Virus record (IMG/VR): IMGVR_UViG_3300032223_002329
Span: 1 to 24,110 of that record
Strand: one strand, 5' to 3'
DNA from: a virus
DNA length: 24,110 nt
Shown in pieces: positions 14,141 to 22,068 of the stretch (position 1 is the first letter of the stretch; each line of letters opens with the position of its first letter). The translations under genes were made by a program, and so were the position numbers. The notes under the pieces are model-generated. The model ran no database searches and had not been told where the DNA came from. It saw nothing but the letters and a program-made list of their open reading frames with translations.

Positions 14141-16556
14141 CAATGTACATTGAACCAGCACCATTCGCATCTCGGCTTTTTCTAATTGAAATTTCACCGC
14201 AATCTTGAAGGTATCGGATTGCATCGTCAACACTTTGCCCGCTGTGTACGATCTTTCTTAGATGTCTCTTAGCATCGATCATTTTTACACCATACACATC
14301 TGGTTCGATTTCGTTTAGTGAGTCTTTGATCATGTTTAAAAGCTTGTCAGTAATTTCACCAAACTTAGTATCGCTTACCATAACTGTATTAGCGGTCTGT
14401 CGCTTGTTAACTTCACGCACAAATTTAAATCCAGAAGTTACTCCAGCTAGCGAAATCGTATCAGCGTTTATGTCTTGGCTTAATTCCCACAGGCAAGCTA
14501 TTTTTAAAGCTAACTCTGGAAGTCTAGCACATGAAGAGGCTTTTTCTTCTTCGCTGTTTTTTTGGTACTTGGAATAAAGATCATCGTTTTCCCACACTTG
14601 AGTTTGAAAAAACTCCAAAGCATCTTCATCAAGAAGAAGTATTTTTGAATCCCTTTCAATCTGGTTTAGTGGTGCATTTCCAAGTGCATCAAGCTTAGTA
14701 TCTTGCATAAATTCCTTGATGACTCCAGGAACAAGATTCTCATTCATGGCGATCAGTCTTGCAGCAACCTCAACCAAATATTCTGGAATTGGTTCTGATA
14801 CAGACATTCCACGAAGATTCATCCTACCTCTGATTGCAGATTGTAAAATCAGCAAACGATTGTAAAAACCTGACCGAAGCATCTTAGGCGATAAAGCTTT
14901 GAAATACTCTTCGGGGGTCGATGAAGTCATAATGGAAAGGAATGGATAGCGAATAAAATTTTCTGAATCCGCATCACCCGCTTTAGCTCTTCTCTTAATA
15001 TAATTTGATGTGAACAGTTCTAGCATTGTTCCCATGACATCATTGAACCTTGTGTCACCTGACTTTGCTTTCTCAAGATCAAATGCACCTTCATCAGCCA
15101 TAAGGAACTTCGGCCCTTGAATCACCTTTTCTTCAAGACCCTCTCTTGAACCTACCTTCGTCATTAGCAAGCTTGCGTTATCAATTTCCATACAGATTCT
15201 AGCGTTCAATTTTCGTGGAAAATCTTTGCCCGAAGCTGTCAAACCAAGCACAACAATGTATAGGTTAAGCTTTAATTCATTTGGCCCCATGATGCATCTT
15301 CCCACTAAAGCGGAGAACATACCTAATGCAGATGCAGCAGCAATTCGCTTCTCTGGGTATAGTGCGTTTCTCATACAGTAGTCGATGTATGTATCGATCC
15401 AACCAGGAAATGAAATCGCATCGTCAGGCACAATGTCTACAGTTCTGACCTGTTTAACTTTGCCCGACTTTGTTGTTTCAAGGAAATCCCATCTTGATTC
15501 ATTCACAGGCTCGTCTTCAATCTTGTCTATTGAATACTTAGCAAAAACCTGTGCGTAAAATGTTTTCCACTCTCTACTTCCAGGCTGCCAACCTCTACTC
15601 ATGCAGTAAACATAATCTTTGGTAAGTGGAATGTTTGGACTCAATCTCCAATCCAATGGACTGAAATTCCAATAGCGATCCATGCCACCATTTTTGCACC
15701 CTGCAATTGCGTTAGGTTCTCTTCCTGACGAATCGGGATGCCAAACTAAAAAGTAATCATGCCTGACTTCAACAACTCGATAGGAATCTGGAAGAATTTC
15801 GGGCCATGAAGTTTCCGCTCTCCATTGATCAAGGGCGGTTTTCTTTCCTATTTCTTTGTATTGGTAAGGTTCTTTATTTAACTCGATGAATCTCTTTGCT
15901 GCCTTTTGGTCATAAGATTGGGCAAATGACATTAGAAATTCATGCTCATCCGCAGTCAGGGTTGGAATAGTTGCCACATCCCCATGAATCATTTTATATG
16001 GCTTAACCAATCCATCAATTTTTGAGACTGCCTGAGAATAGAATCCAACCACATATCCACCCGCACCCCTTGTTTCAATCAATGGTGGAGCGATCTTTTT
16101 AGTAGATCCTTTAGCTTTAGCTTCGGCAAGCCATTTCTTTCCATTGTCCGTAGACATTACCGCCAATTCACGGCATTTTGATTTACCTAATGGCAAATAG
16201 TAGAAAATGTGTAAACCTTCAGATGGAGTGGTTTCCACGCATCCACACAGTTTATCGTGTAGCTCTTTGCTTGATGCTTCAAGGTCAGGAAGGAAATCTA
16301 GTGCCACTTTAGGGCAGTCGATATCAAGGCACTCAAGATCCTTGTTTTTTCCCACAACTGGGCCACAGTTGATGGCTATCCCTGCTACATTTGCATGACT
16401 GAAATCTATCTCAATTTCGAGGTCTGACAGCGGGTTAGCTCTAAGCTCAACTATGCGATTAGTTCGCTTAATTACTGGGGTTTTATCGACCTTAGTTGAG
16501 AAGACTGATAACCCTTGTTTACGAACTCGCAAAGCCTGTTTTTTTATTTCTTCCAA
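14079..16556 (-). CDS. Bifunctional prim-pol / DUF3987-type helicase fusion
   Basis: The 825-residue protein starts at TTG 16556, with AAAGGA upstream and no ATG or GTG nearby. A primase-polymerase (prim-pol) domain fills about residues 1-175. It has the metal-binding ECLDIDCP (Asp78, Asp80), the SEGLHIFYYLP segment (His116) and TRGAGGYVVGF (about 162-172). A middle region of unknown fold contains DQWRAETSWPEILP and the Gly-rich AGCKNGGMDRYW. The helicase/ATPase part has Walker A GLTASGKD (438-445), with Asp in place of Thr/Ser as in DUF3987 relatives, and Walker B FLMADEG (484-490). A sensor-like SIMTSSTPEEYF follows. The C-terminus looks like a winged helix. By family it synthesises primers and unwinds DNA at the phage origin. 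It is the last gene of the leftward operon. Confidence 0.85.
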   Translation of the reverse strand: MEEIKKQALRVRKQGLSVFSTKVDKTPVIKRTNRIVELRANPLSDLEIEIDFSHANVAGIAINCGPVVGKNKDLECLDIDCPKVALDFLPDLEASSKELHDKLCGCVETTPSEGLHIFYYLPLGKSKCRELAVMSTDNGKKWLAEAKAKGSTKKIAPPLIETRGAGGYVVGFYSQAVSKIDGLVKPYKMIHGDVATIPTLTADEHEFLMSFAQSYDQKAAKRFIELNKEPYQYKEIGKKTALDQWRAETSWPEILPDSYRVVEVRHDYFLVWHPDSSGREPNAIAGCKNGGMDRYWNFSPLDWRLSPNIPLTKDYVYCMSRGWQPGSREWKTFYAQVFAKYSIDKIEDEPVNESRWDFLETTKSGKVKQVRTVDIVPDDAISFPGWIDTYIDYCMRNALYPEKRIAAASALGMFSALVGRCIMGPNELKLNLYIVVLGLTASGKDFPRKLNARICMEIDNASLLMTKVGSREGLEEKVIQGPKFLMADEGAFDLEKAKSGDTRFNDVMGTMLELFTSNYIKRRAKAGDADSENFIRYPFLSIMTSSTPEEYFKALSPKMLRSGFYNRLLILQSAIRGRMNLRGMSVSEPIPEYLVEVAARLIAMNENLVPGVIKEFMQDTKLDALGNAPLNQIERDSKILLLDEDALEFFQTQVWENDDLYSKYQKNSEEEKASSCARLPELALKIACLWELSQDINADTISLAGVTSGFKFVREVNKRQTANTVMVSDTKFGEITDKLLNMIKDSLNEIEPDVYGVKMIDAKRHLRKIVHSGQSVDDAIRYLQDCGEISIRKSRDANGAGSMYIVINDQSPSRSQFEGSTSELS

Positions 16557-16642
16557 GGCACACCTATTCCTTTGATTTTGTTGTTAAATTAGTTAAGATA
16601 ATGATGCTGGGTCTGCTTCCTCCCAGCACAGGGGGGATGGTT

Positions 16643-18295
16643 TCACCCTTTCGCCATTCCCCCGCTTATTACTCGATTGCTCTGAAAGGAATAACTATCG
16701 ATATGATAGTACCCCTTTTCATTTATGTGTGCTTTAATAGCAGTTGGTTTGGGAATAGTATCCAGCCATTCTTGAGATTGCAAGCCTTCTTTATTCATAT
16801 TCCAATGCTTATCTGGTAACCCTTTTGCTCCAATAGACTTAAGCCATTTCCAAACTATAAATTCTAATCCATGCTTCAATGAGTGATAGCATCGAATTAA
16901 CTTACCTTCGAGCGTTTCGTGTGTTTCGAGTATGCAAGGATCGGATGCTGGAGTTTTACGATAAATCGTATATCCAGTAGCAACAATTTCGTATTGCTTT
17001 GGTTGTCTTCCCGCAAGTATTTCGCCATTGGTTTGACTCGCAGAAAGTTTCTCAGGGAATAAAGATTCTTCTTCCTTGGGTTTAAAGTACCCGCATGAAG
17101 GGCAAATAATATTGCCAATCCTGTGTATCAGATTACATGAAGGACAGCGTTTCACTTTAGCTGCTGGAAGTTCAATGCCTTGTGCATCAACTACAATTTG
17201 ATCGATGCAACCATGCCTGAGAGCATTGTCACCGAAATCAAGTATCAAGCAGTTTTCTTTATCTGGAGCTAATCGAAATCCTCTGCCAACCATCTGATAC
17301 CACAACCCCTTCGACATGGTTGGTCTCATCACCACAACGCAATCAATCCCAGGGGCATCAAAACCTGTTGTCAAAACAGCTACATTTACTAACCATTTAA
17401 AACTGTTAGCACGAAATCCATTGATTAAAAAATCTCTGATTGTTGAATGGGTTTCGCCTGTTATCATGTTTGCTGATTGGCCCTGCTTCTTTAATTCATT
17501 AAGAATCATTTCAGCGTGTTTAATCGATGAGGCAAACACTAACACAGATTTTCTTGAAGATGCTTTTGCGATTGCTTCTTTAACGCTTGATTGAACAAGA
17601 TCAGCGTTTTCAAGAATTGCATCAAGATCCTTTGAAAAGTATTCACCCGCTCTGATTCGGACATTTTTTAGGTCAGGTGAATCGCTTGTACCCATCGTAA
17701 CTAATGGAGAAAGAAATCCATCATCAATCAAATCTCGCACCCCGATTGCGTAGCAGCAATTGTCAAATGTCTTTTCCTTATGGCCAAAAATAATACCGCT
17801 CTGGAGTCTATATGGTGTAGCGGTTAAGCCAACAACCTTTACCCTAGAATTAGATATCTTTGCCTGAGACAAAAACTTTCGATACATGGTTTCTTTGTTC
17901 TGGCTTATCAGATGGCATTCATCAATCATAATGAAATCCAGATATCCAAAGTCAGCACCCTTTCTGTACACACTTTGAATCCCTGCAATCGTCAAAGGTT
18001 TTACTTCCCTTCGTTTTAATGCAGCGGAGTAAACCCCGATTGATTCAACAGGAAGACCTGTGGTTGTAGCGTAATGTGTACAAGTTTTGGATGATTGCTC
18101 AAGCAATTCTTTTACATGAGACAGAATCATTCCCCTGCAATTAGGATTGGCTTCAAATGATCGTCTGATTATTTCAGCCATAACTCTAGTTTTCCCGCCA
18201 CCAGTTGGAATTACTATTACAGATGAATGACCAGGGCAATCATTCTGGAATTGGAATAGCGAATCCACCGCATCTTTTTGATATTTTCTAAGCAT
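16643..18295 (-). CDS. SF2 DEAD/DEAH-type helicase with zinc ribbon
   Basis: The 550-residue protein has the full superfamily 2 motif set. Motif I is PTGGGKT (30-36), motif II is DECH (125-128), motif III is TAT (158-160), a TTGFDAPGID block spans 309-318, and motif VI is QMVGRGFR (334-341). A CxxC...CxxC zinc ribbon (Cys384, 387, 398, 401) precedes a roughly 130-residue C-terminal extension, rich in Trp and Tyr, that resembles extensions on other phage replication helicases. By family it unwinds DNA or remodels replication/recombination intermediates. The ATG has AAAGGA upstream. It overlaps the gene before it by 8 bases. An 86-base gap follows before the prim-pol gene, holding only a 6-bp hairpin. 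Confidence 0.9.
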   Translation of the reverse strand: MLRKYQKDAVDSLFQFQNDCPGHSSVIVIPTGGGKTRVMAEIIRRSFEANPNCRGMILSHVKELLEQSSKTCTHYATTTGLPVESIGVYSAALKRREVKPLTIAGIQSVYRKGADFGYLDFIMIDECHLISQNKETMYRKFLSQAKISNSRVKVVGLTATPYRLQSGIIFGHKEKTFDNCCYAIGVRDLIDDGFLSPLVTMGTSDSPDLKNVRIRAGEYFSKDLDAILENADLVQSSVKEAIAKASSRKSVLVFASSIKHAEMILNELKKQGQSANMITGETHSTIRDFLINGFRANSFKWLVNVAVLTTGFDAPGIDCVVVMRPTMSKGLWYQMVGRGFRLAPDKENCLILDFGDNALRHGCIDQIVVDAQGIELPAAKVKRCPSCNLIHRIGNIICPSCGYFKPKEEESLFPEKLSASQTNGEILAGRQPKQYEIVATGYTIYRKTPASDPCILETHETLEGKLIRCYHSLKHGLEFIVWKWLKSIGAKGLPDKHWNMNKEGLQSQEWLDTIPKPTAIKAHINEKGYYHIDSYSFQSNRVISGGMAKG

Positions 18296-19013
18296 TTGAT
18301 TTTTTCCTTTTAAATTTAAATGAATTTGCTATTTCACAAGCTTTAATAGTACCTTCTTCTTGATCGCTTCCGTCATACATCATAAGGGCTCCAGGCCTTC
18401 CCCATTTTTCAAAACAATAAGAACATATTGAAAAATAATTTTCGCAAATTACATATTCATTAACATCTTCATTTTCACCTTCATTAATACACCCATGATT
18501 ACGAAAAACCGCACCATCTAATCCACAAGTAATATTTTTAGGATCTGGCTTCCCTATTGCAAAAACAATATTAAATTTGGATGCAATACATATTTTTATT
18601 GCACTATCTGTTTCATCTGGGGTTAAAGCGTGTTTACTCACTATGATCAAAAAATCTTCTTCTAATGCTTCAGGACAGCGAATTAAAAAACTCGGGTAAA
18701 TTACATATCTTTCTTCAAACTTAAATTCCATAGCAGGTACATATTCCCATTCCCATCCTATTTCGGTTAAATATATTGCCCATCTCGCATCCAATTCTGA
18801 ATTAAATGTTTTATCTTTGTATTCAAAACAAAATTCTTTTGGACTTCTTAATTTTTTTTTGTTATCACAATCAACCCCAAATATATTAACTACTTCTAAA
18901 AAATTTTTATACTCATCCTCGTTCATCACAAAAGGATATTCATCTTTGTTTAAATGAAGATAAATGTTTTCCAAAACCTTTTTTATTTTATTTTTGTCTC
19001 GTTTTGTCATCAT
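18288..19013 (-). CDS. Degenerate PD-(D/E)XK nuclease-like protein
   Basis: The 241-residue protein contains KTFNSELDARWAIYLTEIGW followed by EWEYVPAMEF. This is the signature of a phage nuclease family whose members read RSxLEARWAxFxxxLGIxWEYEP. In active members the next elements are YLPDFWLP and a later E-x-K. Here those positions read VIYPSFLI and LIIVSKH, so the acidic metal ligands appear replaced by Ser and Val, leaving the Lys. I therefore expect a binding or regulatory homologue rather than an active nuclease. A Cys/His set near the C-terminus (CENYFSICSYCFEKWG) may bind zinc. The start overlaps the DUF669-like gene by 4 bases. The gene is visibly more AT-rich and Lys/Glu/Asn-rich than its neighbours, suggesting separate acquisition. 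Confidence 0.55.
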   Translation of the reverse strand: MMTKRDKNKIKKVLENIYLHLNKDEYPFVMNEDEYKNFLEVVNIFGVDCDNKKKLRSPKEFCFEYKDKTFNSELDARWAIYLTEIGWEWEYVPAMEFKFEERYVIYPSFLIRCPEALEEDFLIIVSKHALTPDETDSAIKICIASKFNIVFAIGKPDPKNITCGLDGAVFRNHGCINEGENEDVNEYVICENYFSICSYCFEKWGRPGALMMYDGSDQEEGTIKACEIANSFKFKRKKSNA

Positions 19014-19387
19014 GCCCTTCCTAATTTGGAATAACCAAGAATTAAATTCGTTGCACCATAGTTATCCGTTGTTTCGCCTATTTCGACTAAAAAAGGTTTG
19101 TCCACAAGTTCTTCGGGTTTCATCACAGTAGTGATCCCGCATGAAGAAGCTAGTCGAGCTAGCTTCCTTCTTGAGTCTGCTCGAAACTTCGTGTCAGTTG
19201 AAAAGATGTGGAAATTCGCATCTAATGCCCTGCCCTGCTGCGATCCTTGAATGATCTGCATATCGCAAGCAAGGTACTTGTTTCCGGCCCTGCTGGTTTT
19301 AATCTCCGCTCGCATGATGCGAGCAGAGTAAGTTCCAGCGGGAATAGGTTTAGTTTCTTCGGGATCAAATAAAGGTTCATCACTCAT
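19010..19387 (-). CDS. DUF669-like phage protein, possible ssDNA-binding
   Basis: The 125-residue protein has PIPAGTYSARIMRAEIKTSR near its start, followed by a GNKYLACDMQIIQGSQQGRA segment and a later LGYSKLGRA end. This is the layout of DUF669, a phage family found in replication/recombination operons and suspected to bind single-stranded DNA. GGAG lies 8 bases before the ATG. Together with the DUF669-like protein at 20078-20479 it is one of a pair with the same N-terminal pattern (pAGxYxxxIxxAExxT). It overlaps the next gene by 4 bases. By inference it coats ssDNA during replication or annealing. No direct functional motif is visible. Confidence 0.65.
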   Translation of the reverse strand: MSDEPLFDPEETKPIPAGTYSARIMRAEIKTSRAGNKYLACDMQIIQGSQQGRALDANFHIFSTDTKFRADSRRKLARLASSCGITTVMKPEELVDKPFLVEIGETTDNYGATNLILGYSKLGRA

Positions 19388-19390
19388 GAA

Positions 19391-19867
19391 TTACGCTCCA
19401 AATAGGGTTGGCGAATTGTCTACAAATTTCTTCCTTTTGATGGGGAAGCTAACAGGTTTGATTTTTCTTTCTTGCACCCGCTGAACAGGATCTGTCTCAA
19501 TTGATTTAAGAACCCGAATACCATTGTCATCTTCGATAATTAATCGGGATGGAGTTCTTGGAGTCCACAGAGCGATATCCAATGCATCTTCTAAACACTC
19601 TGGGTAGTCAGACTCAAAGGTATTTTTCCAAGATTCTTTATTAGACCATGTAGGCGGGAAGTTGAATTTTTCAACAATAGGTTCTGGGTCAACTGTCCAA
19701 TGATGTGCTACTAACTGACCATCTTCAGTAGACCAATCGGTATCAACAACTGAAGCAATTCGTGAGCGATACATTCCCCTGCGTTCTAAAGTTTCGATAA
19801 AACTTTTTTCACCAAAAGCATTTGTAACCGCTGCCCTTAATTCAAAAATGTTAGCAATAACTTCCAT
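19391..19867 (-). CDS. Unknown protein in the replication operon
   Basis: The ATG at 19867 is chosen because GGGAG lies 8 bases upstream, within the end of the preceding lipoprotein gene. A GTG at 19876 would lack spacing. The 158-residue protein is acidic to neutral, Trp-rich (DTDWSTEDGQ, AHHWTVDP, PPTWSNKESWKNTFES, DIALWTPRTP), and ends in a basic tail (IKPVSFPIKRKKFVDNSP). No Walker, nuclease or membrane motif is seen. It sits between the lipoprotein and the DUF669-like gene, with 3 bases to the latter. I do not recognise it. Confidence 0.6.
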   Translation of the reverse strand: MEVIANIFELRAAVTNAFGEKSFIETLERRGMYRSRIASVVDTDWSTEDGQLVAHHWTVDPEPIVEKFNFPPTWSNKESWKNTFESDYPECLEDALDIALWTPRTPSRLIIEDDNGIRVLKSIETDPVQRVQERKIKPVSFPIKRKKFVDNSPTLFGA

Positions 19868-19869
19868 GT

Positions 19870-20022
19870 CTACCACTCCCTTTTAAATTTTAAACTTACA
19901 TCCATTTTTTCGATCACAGGACTGTCAGACATCAACTGTGTTGACAATCCTGTTTCAATCGAATTTTTTGTTCCTTGGCATCCAACCAAAAAACACACTA
20001 ACAAAATAAAAAGTTTACTCAT
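19870..20022 (-). CDS. Small lipoprotein (50 residues)
   Basis: This short gene has a very strong ribosome binding site (AAGGAGG, 6 bases before ATG 20022). The product starts MSKLFILLVCFLVGCQGTKN, a typical lipoprotein signal: basic n-region, hydrophobic core and lipobox LVGC with Cys15 as the modified residue. The mature part is only about 36 residues (Ser, Lys, Glu, Asp-rich) and ends in KFKREW. It should be exported and anchored in a membrane. Small lipoproteins in phages can be outer spanins, superinfection-exclusion proteins or host-envelope modifiers. This one lies inside a replication operon, far from the lysis cassette, which favours exclusion or an early host-envelope function over a spanin. 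Its TAG lies 2 bases before the next start. Confidence 0.7.
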   Translation of the reverse strand: MSKLFILLVCFLVGCQGTKNSIETGLSTQLMSDSPVIEKMDVSLKFKREW

Positions 20023-20077
20023 GCTGCACCTCCTTACCTTTCTTATCGGTTGCTTCCAAGCACAGCATGAGCAAAGA

Positions 20078-20479
20078 TTAGATAGCTTTCAAGAATTTTT
20101 CTACATTCTCATATGTAGCACCATTCTTCTCGCTATTCTTGATTTTAACTACACAGGACTGACCAATGATATTGGTCAGGGTCATCCGATCTAACCCAAG
20201 AGCAGCATCAAGACTCTGCCTTAGTTTTGCGTGAATATTGCAAACCTGTGGGTTAGGATGACCATCCTTGATATACAGCGTAAAGGTTTTAAACCTCCCC
20301 TGCATATCATGTGGGGCATCGATCTGACAACCAAGAGACAACCATTTTTTGTCATCTTTGGTGCGGACTTCAGCCCTAGTGATTGTTACTGGATATTCCC
20401 CCGCAGGGAGGATATCGGATTTCTGAAGTTCCTTCGCTTCATCAACCCCAAAGATTTCAAAGTCATCTGATAAGCTCAT
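20078..20479 (-). CDS. DUF669-like phage protein, second paralogue
   Basis: The 133-residue protein has DILPAGEYPVTITRAEVRTK, then WLSLGCQIDAPHDMQGRFKT, and ends with TYENVEKFLKAI. The order and spacing match the other DUF669-like protein at 19010-19387, but the two are clearly diverged. The ATG has AAGGGAAG upstream. It follows the RecA-like ATPase with 2 bases between stop and start region, so the two are co-expressed. Inference: an OB-fold-like ssDNA-binding or recombinase-loading partner of that ATPase. The 55 bases after its stop lead to the lipoprotein's ribosome binding site. Confidence 0.6.
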   Translation of the reverse strand: MSLSDDFEIFGVDEAKELQKSDILPAGEYPVTITRAEVRTKDDKKWLSLGCQIDAPHDMQGRFKTFTLYIKDGHPNPQVCNIHAKLRQSLDAALGLDRMTLTNIIGQSCVVKIKNSEKNGATYENVEKFLKAI

Positions 20480-20481
20480 AA

Positions 20482-21219
20482 CTACTTCCCTTTCTTAAAA
20501 ATTTCATTGATCTTAGTAACAAAACTATCAACAGTCATGGTTCCAGTTACGCCTGGAATCCTTGATTTCGCAGTCAAACCGCCCCTTGGTGTAACAGTAA
20601 TGGTTCTGCGAACCTCATTACCATCTTTCTTAATAATCGGTTTACCATCGTCACCCACCATTAGGTCGATTTCAATAAATCCAATTAAATCAGCCCAAGA
20701 AGTAACCCATTCAGACATGGCTTTATCAGCCCGAACCCCAAAAGAAGCGTATTCACCTCTTGTTGGATCATTTACAGACTTTACTGTTGAATGACATAAA
20801 AAGTAAACACCAAGATCCTTCTTAGCATTAAGCGAGTTAATAAGCAGAGACATCTGCGTTACAGACTCAACAAGACCTTTACCATACCCACCGCAAGCTA
20901 GCACGATTGACGATGCTCCACTCGTTTGGCAGATGTGCTGATGTAGCAATCTTTCCAAAGCGGTCAAAGAATCGATGACAATATTTTCGTAGGAAAACTC
21001 TGTAGATGTTACGATTTCTTTGATCGTAGCTACAAATTCTGCCCATGTTTTGATTGCCACGCAATCAATGTCTATGCCTGAGATACCACCCTCTACATCA
21101 AGAAACAAAGCTTTTGTAAGCTTCGATCCCATCGTAGATTTACCCGAACCTTCAGCCCCGAAAACAACTGCTTTCGGTTTGTTAAGCTGGCCAAAACCAA
21201 CAGGCTTCCCAATTTTCAT
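20482..21219 (-). CDS. RecA-like AAA ATPase, Sak4-type recombination protein
   Basis: The ATG at 21219 is preferred because AGAGG lies 5 bases upstream. A longer frame reaching 21249 would overlap the previous gene. The 245-residue protein starts with MKIGKPVGFGQLNKPKAVVF leading straight into Walker A GAEGSGKS (21-28). Walker B is IVIDS (80-84). A LGVYFLCHSTVKSV strand and GEYASFGVRADKAMSEW follow. This order matches Sak4-type phage recombinases (a RecA core without the N- and C-terminal domains). By family it promotes single-strand annealing together with a phage ssDNA-binding protein. Candidates for that partner here are the two DUF669-like proteins; the exonuclease and RusA are encoded across the divergent promoter. 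Confidence 0.8.
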   Translation of the reverse strand: MKIGKPVGFGQLNKPKAVVFGAEGSGKSTMGSKLTKALFLDVEGGISGIDIDCVAIKTWAEFVATIKEIVTSTEFSYENIVIDSLTALERLLHQHICQTSGASSIVLACGGYGKGLVESVTQMSLLINSLNAKKDLGVYFLCHSTVKSVNDPTRGEYASFGVRADKAMSEWVTSWADLIGFIEIDLMVGDDGKPIIKKDGNEVRRTITVTPRGGLTAKSRIPGVTGTMTVDSFVTKINEIFKKGK

Positions 21220-21220
21220 G

Positions 21221-21673
21221 TTAACCTCTTCCTTTAAAAGTAACTTCAAGCTCGTACTTCTTTAAGCCGTGATACAACGATATCACTTTGACCGATTCAA
21301 CATTTGCCCCGAATTGGGTGCGAAGTCCAATCCTTACAATTTCTTCAAGCTGTTCGTTTGATAATTCAATAGAAACAACTGTGTTTAGATCGCCCATTTT
21401 CATTCTCACTTTTATGATCGTGTCAGAATACGATCCTCTGCCCGAAGTGATGTCATCTATGCTAGTTATGCTCATCATCTTGTTTTGGCCAATAGCATGG
21501 GTGCTAATACCATTAAACAAAAGAAACTTCAAAAGCTGCTCGTCAGCGTTAACAACACCTGTTATGGTTAGCGGTTCCACAGATACATCGTCATTAAGAC
21601 TGCATGGTGGACTAAAACTCGGAGCAACAATTTGCCTCAACTCTCGATCAATCATGGTAATTTCATCTTCCAT
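21221..21673 (-). CDS. Unknown protein, second gene of leftward early operon
   Basis: The ATG at 21673 follows AAAGGGG by 5 bases. The 150-residue protein contains a mixed alpha/beta pattern: VEPLTITGVVNADEQLLKFL, then a stretch of beta strands (SITSIDDITSGRGSYSDTII), and a C-terminal KVISLYHGLKKYELEVTFKG. No known motif, membrane segment or signal is visible. It lies 1 base upstream of the Sak4-type gene and after the attenuator-like region at 21690-21788, so its expression may be controlled there. Function unknown. Confidence 0.6.
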   Translation of the reverse strand: MEDEITMIDRELRQIVAPSFSPPCSLNDDVSVEPLTITGVVNADEQLLKFLLFNGISTHAIGQNKMMSITSIDDITSGRGSYSDTIIKVRMKMGDLNTVVSIELSNEQLEEIVRIGLRTQFGANVESVKVISLYHGLKKYELEVTFKGRG

Positions 21674-21689
21674 GACATCCCCTTTCGTT

Positions 21690-21788
21690 AAAAAAAAAGT
21701 AAAAACTAGCGGTGCGTGTGCTAGACTCGGTAAAATCTAGTGTCTTTTTAAGGTTTGCAACGAGCTTACCCATATGACCACCGCTAGT
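21690..21788 (-). promoter_or_regulatory. Attenuator-like leader with mutually exclusive hairpins
   Basis: In the leftward RNA, stem B (CTAGC, 21724-21720, with GCTAG, 21710-21706) has a 9-base loop and is followed by TTTTTAC and nine Ts (21705-21690), a terminator-like arrangement. Stem A (CTAGA, 21740-21736, with TCTAG, 21725-21721) shares bases with stem B. A long-range 10-bp pairing C (ACTAGCGGTG, 21788-21779, with CACCGCTAGT, 21714-21705) also removes stem B's 3' arm. So A and C can coexist, while B excludes both. A possible 36-codon leader peptide (21773 to 21663) runs through the region, with a weak ribosome site. Confidence 0.45.
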
Positions 21789-22026
21789 CATCATCATCAT
21801 CCAGATGTATCTCCGCATCTGGATAAGATTGTGGTTCTGTTTTAGAAGCGTGTTTTTTATCTCTTGGAATTATTGGTATCGTATTATCACCTGAGTGATA
21901 CAGATCAATTCCATAATAAAGCCTAGCTTCCAAAACAATTATTTTTTCTGTGCTTCCAGGGGGATGTGGACAAAAGCTTGCAGCTTCGTCATACGAGAGA
22001 AGTTTATGTTTTTGCTTCTTAGGCAT
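21784..22026 (-). CDS. Small protein with acidic tail, first gene of leftward operon
   Basis: The 80-residue protein begins with basic MPKKQKHKL. It has the core CPHPPGSTEKIIVLEARLYYGIDLYHSGD, split here as CPHPPGSTEKIIVLEAR and GIDLYHSGD, and ends with five Asp. I recall this core (CPHPPGSxxKxxVLxxRxxxGxxLxHPxD) from many small planctomycete and phage proteins, so it is likely a real, conserved domain of unknown function, perhaps a regulator. GGAG lies 9 bases before the ATG at 22026. It is the first gene after the predicted leftward promoter. The acidic tail could mimic DNA or bind a basic partner. Its stop sits inside the 5' arm of the long-range stem C. Confidence 0.6.
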   Translation of the reverse strand: MPKKQKHKLLSYDEAASFCPHPPGSTEKIIVLEARLYYGIDLYHSGDNTIPIIPRDKKHASKTEPQSYPDAEIHLDDDDD

Positions 22027-22068
22027 CGTGCCAACTCCAAACTCAGTTCCACTCCCACCACATCGTCT

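Noticed and set aside
16606-16627. Hairpin GCTGGG/CCCAGC in the 86-base gap between the helicase and prim-pol genes
   Set aside because: The stem has only 6 bp and no T-tract follows in the leftward direction, so a terminator call is not justified.
21288-21740. Rightward 150-codon frame opposite the 21221-21673 gene
   Set aside because: It lies antisense to a gene with a good ribosome site and operon context, and its product has no recognisable features.
21663-21773. 36-codon frame that could be a leader peptide
   Set aside because: Its ribosome site is weak and its end is coded by the T-tract. It is mentioned only as part of the attenuator-like region and not listed as a gene.
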